Source of the DNA: an uncultured Oscillospiraceae bacterium
GTDB taxonomy: Bacteria; Bacillota; Clostridia; Oscillospirales; Acutalibacteraceae
Assembly (NCBI GenBank): GCA_905200265.1
Contig: CAJKJS010000076.1
Location: 1 to 6,659, forward strand
Reading direction: 5' to 3'
Length of the DNA: 6,659 bases
The first letter of the stretch is position 1. Each line of letters starts with the position of its first letter. The notes beneath the pieces are model-generated. The model was not told the origin of the DNA and searched no databases. It was given only the letters and a program-made list of their open reading frames with translations. Positions 1-5,146 of the stretch are shown here, in pieces. The translations under genes and the position numbers were made by a program.

Positions 1-75
1 AAATATGTTCTCACTTTTAACCAGGATCGCTTTTCGGTTATTATGAGGAAAATCGTGAATATTTTTTTACAATTA

Positions 76-104
76 TTGCTATTTTTCAAAAAAGCCACTA
101 TACT
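76..104 (+). promoter_or_regulatory. Sigma-A-type promoter for the leader ORF and small membrane protein
   Basis: A -35-like TTGCTA (76-81) and a -10 TATACT (99-104) are separated by exactly 17 bases in AT-rich DNA. Transcription would begin near 111, giving a 5' leader of about 118 bases before the gene at 229. A perfect palindrome TTGCCGGCAA (130-139) lies just downstream of the predicted start and could be an operator, but no regulator can be named. Positions 1-75 hold only AT-rich DNA in which I see nothing else. The call rests on box quality and spacing alone. Confidence 0.6.
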
Positions 105-153
105 GATGGTGGAATAGATTACACATTTCTTGCCGGCAACCTTCACGCCCGCC

Positions 154-187
154 AAAAAAGGAGGCTGTGCCTATGGGAACAGCCTCC
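154..187 (-). terminator. Possible intrinsic terminator on the minus strand
   Basis: Read on the minus strand, the perfect 9-bp stem formed by 160-168 and 179-187 is followed immediately by six T residues (complement of A154-159), the usual form of a Rho-independent terminator. No minus-strand gene lies between it and the convergent terminator at 638-670. It would therefore only stop read-through antisense RNA coming from the pot operon. The same bases also serve as the plus-strand leader hairpin, so the terminator reading may be incidental. Confidence 0.35.
160..187 (+). promoter_or_regulatory. Leader hairpin that buries the leader-ORF ribosome binding site
   Basis: GGAGGCTGT (160-168) and ACAGCCTCC (179-187) form a perfect 9-bp stem around a 10-base loop. 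The 5' arm contains most of the ribosome binding site AAGGAGG (158-164), and the loop contains the ATG of the leader ORF (173-175). Folded RNA would therefore hide the ribosome binding site while leaving the start codon in the loop. That arrangement is expected for translational control, for example by temperature, a ligand or a protein. The structure is directly visible; its regulatory role is inferred. Confidence 0.5.
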
Positions 188-232
188 CCCTACCGTTTTT
201 CATCCGATGGCCCGAAGGAGATGAGAGTATGA
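173..232 (+). CDS. Candidate 19-aa leader peptide, translationally coupled to the next gene
   Basis: This short ORF encodes MGTASPYRFSSDGPKEMRV and then TGA. It has a full ribosome binding site, AAGGAGG at 158-164, with an ideal 8-base gap to its ATG. Its stop codon (230-232) overlaps the ATG of the downstream gene (229-231) as ATGA, the classic layout for translational coupling. Its codons for Lys15-Glu16 also form the AAGGAG ribosome binding site (215-220) of that downstream gene. The peptide has no hydrophobic segment or run of one amino acid, so it is not an obvious amino-acid attenuator or toxin. I do not recognise the peptide. Translation is inferred from the ribosome binding site and the overlap; it has not been shown. 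Confidence 0.5.
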   Translation: MGTASPYRFSSDGPKEMRV

Positions 233-609
233 AACCGAAAGCAAACCGCCGTTTTCTCTTCCTTTTGGGGGGCGCGGTGGCGCTGGTGGCGCTGCTCCTG
301 ACCGCCGTGTGGGCGACGGGCGCCTTCCAGTCAAAACCGCTGCCCGACCTCGATACGCTGATCGCCATGGATGACGAAGCGTGCCTAAAGACCCTGGAGG
401 ACCACGGTTTTCAAATCCCGGAAGCGGTCAGTACCGAAAAGGAGCGCCCCTATGTGCGCAAGACCGTGAAAGCGTGCCTTAAGGCCGTCCGCGACAGCGA
501 CCATCCCTATTCCACCGGCATCAGCTATGCCGAAACCCTGCGGCTGGATGCGGAAGTCCACCGCCTGTTGGGGCTCGATTTTACCCTGCCGCCTTCTCTG
601 GAAGAATAA
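229..609 (+). CDS. Small membrane-anchored protein of unknown function (126 aa)
   Basis: I do not recognise a family. The 126-residue protein has a basic N-terminus (MKPKANRR), one membrane helix at about residues 9-31, and a small soluble domain at about 40-126 that is probably extracytoplasmic. The soluble part looks mostly helical, with a central segment LEDHGFQIPEA (56-66), a CLK motif that occurs twice (52-54 and 83-85), and an acidic C-terminus. There is no lipobox, so the helix is best read as an uncleaved anchor. The ATG at 229 was chosen because AAGGAG (215-220) sits 8 bases upstream and because the hydrophobic helix starts right after it. Upstream in-frame codons, including a TTG at 130, give an implausible N-terminus. 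The gene follows a leader ORF with an ATGA overlap, is served by the promoter at 76-104, and is convergent with the pot operon. Existence of the gene is likely; its function is unknown. Confidence 0.75.
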   Translation: MKPKANRRFLFLLGGAVALVALLLTAVWATGAFQSKPLPDLDTLIAMDDEACLKTLEDHGFQIPEAVSTEKERPYVRKTVKACLKAVRDSDHPYSTGISYAETLRLDAEVHRLLGLDFTLPPSLEE

Positions 610-637
610 ACGGCCAAAAGAACCCGTAAAACCACAA

Positions 638-678
638 AGCGGCCCTGTACCAAAATAGTACAGGGCCGCTCTTTTTTT
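638..678 (+). terminator. Strong intrinsic terminator between convergent genes
   Basis: A perfect 13-bp stem (638-650 with 658-670, GC-rich core GCGGCCCTGTAC) closes a 7-base loop and is followed on the plus strand by seven T residues (672-678). It ends the transcript of the gene at 229-609, whose stop is 28 bases upstream. On the minus strand the same stem lies 21 bases past the potD stop and is followed by a poorer T-rich stretch (TTTGTGGTTTT counting the end of the stem), so it probably works in both directions, more weakly for the pot operon. Confidence 0.85.
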
Positions 679-691
679 GTTTTTCATGGCG

Positions 692-1912
692 TTACCGGGC
701 GCTTTCCCGTTTGCGGCGGCGGCGCTTGTGAATCACAATGCCCACATACAGGGCCAAAAACAGCACCAAAATCGCAATCAGTTCGCCCACCTGGCCGGGC
801 CCGCCCATCTTCACTTCGGCCCACAGGCCGTCGATGGTTTCATTCAGCTCATCGCCCAGGTTTATATAGACTTCCGTATTGGCAATGGTTTCATCCGACG
901 GATAGTACACTTCGTTTTCCGTGATAGACGGGTCCATCATCTCTTTCGCAGCCGTTTCCGGGGTGGAATAGCCGATATACGAACAGTTTTCGTAACTGAT
1001 TTCCGGGTCACACAGGAAATTGATATACGCTTCCGCTTCGGCCTTATGGGCGCTGGTTTTGGGAATACACAGCGCATCCACAAAATAGTTGGTGCCCTCT
1101 TTTGGCACCGAAAACGCGATGTTGTCGTTTTCCTCGATCAAAATGGCCGCGTCACCGGAATAATACGGGGCAATCCACGCTTCGCCGCTTTCCATCTTTT
1201 GAAAAATCTGGTCCATGGCGTAGCTCTGCACCAGGGGCGCCTGCTGCACCAGCAGGTCGGCCGCTTCCTGCCACTCATTCAGATCGGTGGAATTGAACGA
1301 ATACCCCAGCAGTTCCATGGCAATCCCGAAGGAGTCCCGGGAATTATCGAACATCAAAATTTTGCCCGCATACTTTTCGTCCCACAGCACGTTCCAGGAC
1401 TGGGCCTCTTCTTCGGTGACATAATCGGTATTATAAAACAGCCCTACCAGCCCCCAGGTGTACGGCACGGAGTACCGGTTGTCCGGGTCATAGGCCGGGT
1501 TGCGGAACGCCTCGTCAATATACTGAAAATTCGGGATATTGGAAAAATCCAGCTCGGCGAGCATGTCTTCTTCGATCATGCGGGACATCATGTAATCCGA
1601 CGGCACAATGATGTCGTAATCCCCGCCGCCGCTGGCCAGTTTGGCGTACATGGCTTCGTTGGTATCGAAGGTGGTGTAATTCACGCCAATGCCCGTGCGC
1701 CGGGTGAATTCGGCGTTGACATCCATGCTGCCTTCCACGCCGTTGCTGATATATTCGCCCCAGTTGTACACGTTGATCACAACGCCGGTATCCGGGGCGG
1801 CTTTGCTGGTTTCTTCGGCCTGCACCGGGGACGCACATACCGGCACAAAAAGCATCAGTGCCAGAAACGCCGCCCACAACCGCCGGGCCCGATGTTTTTT
1901 CGTTTGCTTCAT
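692..1912 (-). CDS. potD: Spermidine/putrescine-binding protein PotD with C-terminal membrane anchor
   Basis: This is the extracellular substrate-binding subunit that captures polyamine and delivers it to PotB and PotC. The 406-residue protein has a basic, hydrophobic signal sequence with a likely cleavage after VQA (residue 32). The mature domain carries PotD hallmarks: VYNWGEYI (48-55, with the Trp and Tyr that stack on polyamine in the family), VPSDYM (103-108), DSFGIAMELLGYS (193-205), WIAPYYSGDAA (246-256) and DALCIPKTSAHK (279-290). It lacks a lipobox: the Cys at 26 sits in VPVC, which does not fit the L-x-G/A-C pattern. Instead a hydrophobic helix (about 376-394) and a tail HKRRRRKR end the protein, making it longer than a typical PotD of about 350 residues. 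The ATG overlaps the potC stop as ATGA; AAGGAGG (1923-1929) lies 10 bases upstream. A perfect GCGCCGGCGC palindrome (1914-1923) fills that gap. The choice between spermidine and putrescine cannot be made by eye. Confidence 0.9.
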   Translation of the reverse strand: MKQTKKHRARRLWAAFLALMLFVPVCASPVQAEETSKAAPDTGVVINVYNWGEYISNGVEGSMDVNAEFTRRTGIGVNYTTFDTNEAMYAKLASGGGDYDIIVPSDYMMSRMIEEDMLAELDFSNIPNFQYIDEAFRNPAYDPDNRYSVPYTWGLVGLFYNTDYVTEEEAQSWNVLWDEKYAGKILMFDNSRDSFGIAMELLGYSFNSTDLNEWQEAADLLVQQAPLVQSYAMDQIFQKMESGEAWIAPYYSGDAAILIEENDNIAFSVPKEGTNYFVDALCIPKTSAHKAEAEAYINFLCDPEISYENCSYIGYSTPETAAKEMMDPSITENEVYYPSDETIANTEVYINLGDELNETIDGLWAEVKMGGPGQVGELIAILVLFLALYVGIVIHKRRRRKRESAR

Positions 1913-2736
1913 CGCGCCGGCGCCTCCTTTTTCTTCTTCTCTTTCCCACCATGCAGATTGGTCAGCACCAATAGGAGCAAAATCACCACAAACAACACGG
2001 TAGACAGCGCATTGATTTCCGGCGAAACCCGGCGCTTTGTCATGGAATAAATATAAATGGGCAGCGTCTGGGTGGTCCCGGAGCAGAAATACGTAATGAC
2101 AAAGTCATCAATCGACAGCGTAAAGGCCATAATCATACCGGTCACAATGCCGGGCATAATCTGGGGCACCACCACTTTGCGGAATGCCTGCAACGGCGGG
2201 CACCCCAGGTCCTGGGCGGCTTCAAACAGGTTTTTATCCATTTGCGCCAGTTTCGGCAGCACCGATAAAATCACATACGGCAAACAGAATGTCACGTGGG
2301 CAATCAAAATGCTCCACATCCCCAAAGACCCGATTTTAAACACCTGGGCCATAAACACAAACAGCAGCATCATCGATACACCGGTGACGATTTCCGGGTT
2401 CACCATGGGGAAGTTCGTCAGGTTCATCATCACCTTTTTGCGCCATCCCCGCATGCGGTAAAGCCCCACGGCGGCCACCGTACCAAACACCGTGGCAATC
2501 AGCGCCGATAACACGGCGATGAGCAGGGTGTTCCACACAGCCTGCTGAATCATGCTGTCCTCCCACAGCCGCGCATACCACCGGAACGTAAAGCCCGACC
2601 ACACGCTGCGGCTCATGGTTTTGGTATCGTTAAACGAAAAGACAATCAGCACCACAATGGGGGCGTACAAAAACAAAAAGATCAGCGCCATATAGAGCCT
2701 GCCCAGCGCCCCGGTCTTTTTCTTGCCCGTATTCAA
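1909..2736 (-). CDS. potC: Polyamine ABC transporter permease PotC
   Basis: This is one of the two membrane subunits that form the polyamine channel; it contacts PotA through its cytoplasmic EAA loop. The 275-residue length fits the PotC family. It has hydrophobic helices at roughly 14-35, 67-92, 113-134, 140-162, 195-218 and 243-260, and the EAA signature EAAQDLG with the downstream VVVPQIMPG (about 172-196). The C-terminus is a Lys-rich cytoplasmic tail. The start used here is TTG (2736-2734), which overlaps the potB stop as TTGA. A strong GGGGGAGG (2746-2753) lies 9 bases upstream and the start gives the usual short basic N-terminus. The next in-frame ATG is codon 16, at the edge of the first helix and without a good ribosome binding site, so TTG is preferred. 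An ATG at 2744-2742 is in the potB frame and is simply a late Met of PotB. Confidence 0.92.
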   Translation of the reverse strand: MNTGKKKTGALGRLYMALIFLFLYAPIVVLIVFSFNDTKTMSRSVWSGFTFRWYARLWEDSMIQQAVWNTLLIAVLSALIATVFGTVAAVGLYRMRGWRKKVMMNLTNFPMVNPEIVTGVSMMLLFVFMAQVFKIGSLGMWSILIAHVTFCLPYVILSVLPKLAQMDKNLFEAAQDLGCPPLQAFRKVVVPQIMPGIVTGMIMAFTLSIDDFVITYFCSGTTQTLPIYIYSMTKRRVSPEINALSTVLFVVILLLLVLTNLHGGKEKKKKEAPAR

Positions 2737-3563
2737 AACAGCATACCTCCCCCATCTTCTTCCTGTTCATCCCGAAACTGGTTCATAATGCCCATGCTGA
2801 TCAGGATCAAGACCATCAGCACCAGCGAAATGGCCGAACCCAAATTGGGGTTATAGCTGTTCCCCAAAAACTCCATTTCGATCAGGTCGCCGATGAGCAG
2901 GTTGCCCCCGCCCCCCAGCATTTTGCTGATGATAAACGTACTCACGCTGGGCACAAACACCATGGTAATTCCGGACATGATGCCCGGCATACTCATGGGG
3001 AAAATCACCCGGCGGAACACCTGCACCCGGTTCGCGCCCAGGTCCTGGGCCGCTTCGATCACACTGCCGTCAATTTTCACCAGCACGGAATAAAGCGGCA
3101 GCACCATATACGGCAAATAGTTATACACCATGCCCATGACAACGGCGCCGGAAGTATTGATCATGTGCACCCTGGGTAATCCGATAAGCGCCAGGAAATT
3201 ATTGATCAGCCCGTTATCTTCCAGCAAACTCATCCACGCATAGGTGCGCAGCAGAAAGTTCATCCACATGGGCAGCATAATCAGCAGCACAATGGCATTT
3301 TGGTACTTGGGGTCAATTTTCGCGATGAGGTAGGCGAGCGGGTATCCAAGCACCAAACACACCACCGTCGCCAGCGCCCCCAACCAGATGGAGCGCACGA
3401 ACACATTGGAATAATCCCCAATGCGCACAATATTCTCCAGGGTAAAGGCCCCGGTTACATTGTCGGTAAAGGCAAACCACACCACCATGGCCATGGGCAC
3501 TACGATAAAGAGCACCATCCACACCAGGTAGGGGCCGCTGGTCAGCAAATGGCGGCGTCTCAT
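2733..3563 (-). CDS. potB: Polyamine ABC transporter permease PotB
   Basis: This is the partner permease of PotC in the spermidine/putrescine importer. The 276-residue protein has the expected helices (about 10-32, 58-81, 89-112, 139-162, 194-214 and 241-262). Its EAA motif is EAAQDLGANRVQVFRRVIFP (170-189) followed by MSMPG, the PotB form of the ABC-importer coupling loop. The C-terminus is acidic (RDEQEEDGGG). Its ATG overlaps the potA stop as ATGA, and AGGAGGG (3570-3576) lies 6 bases upstream within the end of potA. Translation of the subunits is therefore likely coupled, which helps balanced complex assembly. Nothing in the sequence looks damaged. Confidence 0.93.
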   Translation of the reverse strand: MRRRHLLTSGPYLVWMVLFIVVPMAMVVWFAFTDNVTGAFTLENIVRIGDYSNVFVRSIWLGALATVVCLVLGYPLAYLIAKIDPKYQNAIVLLIMLPMWMNFLLRTYAWMSLLEDNGLINNFLALIGLPRVHMINTSGAVVMGMVYNYLPYMVLPLYSVLVKIDGSVIEAAQDLGANRVQVFRRVIFPMSMPGIMSGITMVFVPSVSTFIISKMLGGGGNLLIGDLIEMEFLGNSYNPNLGSAISLVLMVLILISMGIMNQFRDEQEEDGGGMLF

Positions 3564-4684
3564 AGGGCACCCTCCTCTTCCAGAGTGGCTTCCCTGTCTT
3601 CCTCCATTTCGTCGCTGAACGTACTGTAGTCGCCGAACTGGCCGGAGTATTCCGATTTTTTCATAATGTGAATATCGTCGGGGGTCAGCTCAATGCCGAT
3701 TTTCGCCCCCACCGGGCGGTATTCGGTGGACTGGATCATCCATTTAAACCCGTTAATATCCACAATCATTTCAAAATGGACGCCCAGGAACGTGACGTTT
3801 GTCACCGTGCCGCAGATATGGTCGTCATCGGGGGGCACCATTTTTACGTCTTCCGGCCGGATGACTACGTCCACCGCTTCGTTCGCGGCAAAGCCTTTGT
3901 CCAGGCACTGGAACCGGTGGCCGCCGAATTCGCACACAAAGTCCTGACGCATGACGCCGTCGAGGATATTACTTTCCCCGATAAAATCGGCCACAAATGC
4001 GTTTTTCGGTTCGTTGTAAATATCTTCGGGGGAACCGATCTGCTGGATCATGCCCTTATCCATGACCACCACGGTATCCGACATGGACAGCGCTTCTTCC
4101 TGGTCGTGGGTGACAAACACAAAGGTAATGCCCGTTTGCTGCTGAATCTTTTTCAGTTCCACCTGCATATCTTTGCGCAGTTTTAAGTCCAGCGCGCCCA
4201 GCGGTTCATCTAATAGGAGCACCTTCGGGTCGTTGGCCAGGGCCCGGGCAATGGCCACCCGCTGCTGCTGCCCACCGGACAGCTGGCTGACGCTGCGGTG
4301 ACCGAACCCGCTCAGGCTGACCATGTGCAGCATTTCGTTGACTTTTTCTTCCACGTGCTTTTTGCCGTGTACCCGCATGCCGAATGCCACGTTATCAAAC
4401 ACATTCAGGTGCGGGAACAGGGCATACCGCTGGAAAATGGTGTTCACATTCCGCTTATGGGGCGGCACGTTGTTGATATCTTTTCCGTCAAAAAAGATAT
4501 GGCCTTTTTCGGGTTTGACAAAACCGGCAATCGCCCGCAGCGTTGTCGTTTTGCCGCAGCCGCTGGGCCCCAGTAGCGTGACAAATTCCCCGTCGCGAAT
4601 GCTCAGATTAAAATCTTTCAGTACCTGTTCCCCGTCAAAGGAAACCGAAATGCCTTCCAACCGGATGATGGGTTCTTTTTCCAT
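3560..4684 (-). CDS. potA: Polyamine ABC transporter ATPase PotA
   Basis: This is the cytoplasmic ATP-hydrolysing subunit that drives polyamine import. The 374-residue length fits the PotA family. The ATPase domain comes first: Walker A GPSGCGKT (39-46), Q-loop IFQRYALFPH (83-92), ABC signature LSGGQ (135-139), Walker B VLLLDEP (155-161) and the switch His in THD (192-194). A regulatory TOBE-type domain follows (about 240-343) with the typical VVIRPEDVKM. The last 20 residues are strikingly acidic (FSDEMEEDREATLEEEGAL), an extension of unknown role. The ATG at 4684 is preceded by AAAGGGGG with a 7-base gap. An ATG 7 bases upstream (4691) is out of frame and abuts the ribosome binding site, so it is not used. 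It is the first gene of the operon, downstream of the promoter at 4781-4809 and a leader hairpin. Confidence 0.95.
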   Translation of the reverse strand: MEKEPIIRLEGISVSFDGEQVLKDFNLSIRDGEFVTLLGPSGCGKTTTLRAIAGFVKPEKGHIFFDGKDINNVPPHKRNVNTIFQRYALFPHLNVFDNVAFGMRVHGKKHVEEKVNEMLHMVSLSGFGHRSVSQLSGGQQQRVAIARALANDPKVLLLDEPLGALDLKLRKDMQVELKKIQQQTGITFVFVTHDQEEALSMSDTVVVMDKGMIQQIGSPEDIYNEPKNAFVADFIGESNILDGVMRQDFVCEFGGHRFQCLDKGFAANEAVDVVIRPEDVKMVPPDDDHICGTVTNVTFLGVHFEMIVDINGFKWMIQSTEYRPVGAKIGIELTPDDIHIMKKSEYSGQFGDYSTFSDEMEEDREATLEEEGAL

Positions 4685-4701
4685 GGGTCATCCCCCTTTA
4701 T

Positions 4702-4743
4702 CTTTTTCCCGTACAAAAGGGCGGGAAAAAGTCCCGCCCTTTT
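4702..4743 (-). promoter_or_regulatory. Attenuator-like hairpin in the potABCD leader
   Basis: Inside the predicted pot transcript, a perfect 12-bp stem is formed by 4732-4743 with 4715-4726 (core GGGCGGG/CCCGCCC, 5-base loop). On the minus strand its 3' arm ends in four U residues and is followed by GUAC. A second, mutually exclusive pairing is also perfect: the loop and 3' arm CTTTTTCCC (4731-4723 on the minus strand) match GGGAAAAAG (4710-4702) over 9 bases. The pair of alternatives sits directly upstream of the potA ribosome binding site (4692-4699). This resembles an attenuator, but the U-tract is short and no ligand-binding domain is recognised. On the plus strand the stem is followed by TTTTT (4740-4744), but no plus-strand gene needs ending there. 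Confidence 0.45.
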
Positions 4744-4780
4744 TACGTATTGTGCTCTGTTATCCTACCACAATGGTTTA

Positions 4781-4809
4781 ACTATAATTTTTTTTGCAGC
4801 CCCTGTCAA
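4781..4809 (-). promoter_or_regulatory. Near-consensus sigma-A promoter of potABCD
   Basis: On the minus strand a perfect -35 TTGACA (4809-4804) is followed by a 17-base spacer containing eight consecutive A residues, then a -10 TATAGT (4786-4781). Transcription should start near 4774, leaving a leader of about 90 bases before the potA ATG. Such strong boxes imply that control is exerted by a repressor or in the leader and not through a weak promoter, consistent with the hairpin at 4715-4743. No operator is recognised. Confidence 0.8.
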
Positions 4810-5076
4810 GGGGTTTCGAAAAAACACGAAAAAAGGCGGTTTTCCTGCTTTTTCGAAAGCGGAAAAGAAGAGAAAAAAAGCCGTGTAAACGGCAGAAAAA
4901 AGTGATTGGCGTTTCACACGAAAAGCTATTTTCCAAAGCGAATCAAGCGCACCATATCCTGTCCCTTTTGCCTTCTGGTAGCCCAAAAAGTGGCGCCCTG
5001 CCAGGGAACCGTTCCGAAAGGGGCCGCCATATATGGTAAAGCGAAAAAACATAGCGCCTTTTTATTTTATGGGCAC
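4810..5076. other. Intergenic stretch with palindromes and no convincing gene
   Basis: Between the pot promoter and the terminator of the wall hydrolase lie about 267 bases rich in A-runs on the plus strand. Visible elements are CCATATATGG (5027-5036, perfect palindrome), GGAAC-C-GTTCC (5005-5015), CCCTG-C-CAGGG (4996-5006), a small hairpin GCTTT-TTCG-AAAGC (4847-4860) and a minus-strand hairpin with a T-run (4873-4893). Short ORFs exist in several frames, but none has a good ribosome binding site and a plausible protein. It could hold a minus-strand small RNA or regulatory sites. No known riboswitch or housekeeping RNA core was recognised. Confidence 0.4.
4873..4893 (-). terminator. Short terminator-like hairpin with seven-U tract
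   Basis: On the minus strand GCCGT-TTAC-ACGGC (4893-4880) is followed directly by seven T residues (4879-4873). The 5-bp stem is short, but the U-tract is excellent. A longer alternative stem also ends just before the same tract: CGTGT-G-AAACG (4920-4910) can pair with CGTTTACACG over 10 bp with one bulged G. No protein gene upstream on this strand needs it, because the wall hydrolase already has its own terminator at 5077-5116. It would end either read-through RNA or an unannotated small RNA. Confidence 0.4.
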
Positions 5077-5116
5077 AAAAAAGCGGTGCCGCCGGTTTTT
5101 ACCGTCAGCACCGCTT
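5077..5116 (-). terminator. Intrinsic terminator of the NlpC/P60 gene
   Basis: On the minus strand AAGCGGTGC (5116-5108) pairs perfectly with GCACCGCTT (5089-5081). Inside lies a further CGGT-AAAA-ACCG stem (5104-5093), separated from the outer stem by a 3x3 interior loop. The structure runs into six T residues (5082-5077). It starts 31 bases beyond the stop codon, so the wall hydrolase is a single-gene transcript that does not run into the pot operon. Confidence 0.85.
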
Positions 5117-5146
5117 CCTACGATTCGTTAAATAAGGAAATCAGCT

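Noticed and set aside
1..117. Frame open from the left edge to a TAG at 115-117, including a possible 24-codon hydrophobic peptide from an ATG at 43
   Set aside because: There is no ribosome binding site, the DNA is AT-rich unlike the neighbouring genes, and the frame runs straight through the promoter at 76-104.
130..228. N-terminal extension of the small membrane protein from a TTG at 130
   Set aside because: TTG at 130 has no ribosome binding site, whereas ATG at 229 has AAGGAG at 8 bases and is followed directly by a basic N-terminus and membrane helix.
677..2050. Plus-strand 457-codon ORF opposite potD and potC
   Set aside because: It is a reverse-strand shadow of potD: its translation is His- and Gly-rich without domain motifs, and the opposite strand encodes a clear PotD with signal peptide and family motifs.
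4689..4691. Alternative potA start or overlapping small ORF at an ATG 7 bases upstream
   Set aside because: It is out of frame with potA and directly abuts the GGGGG of the ribosome binding site, leaving no usable spacing.
4765..5052. Minus-strand 95-codon ORF in the gap between the hydrolase and pot genes
   Set aside because: It has only a weak AAAGG site, its Phe/Lys-rich translation looks like translated A/T-runs, it crosses the terminator-like hairpin at 4873-4893 and it covers the pot -35 and -10 boxes.
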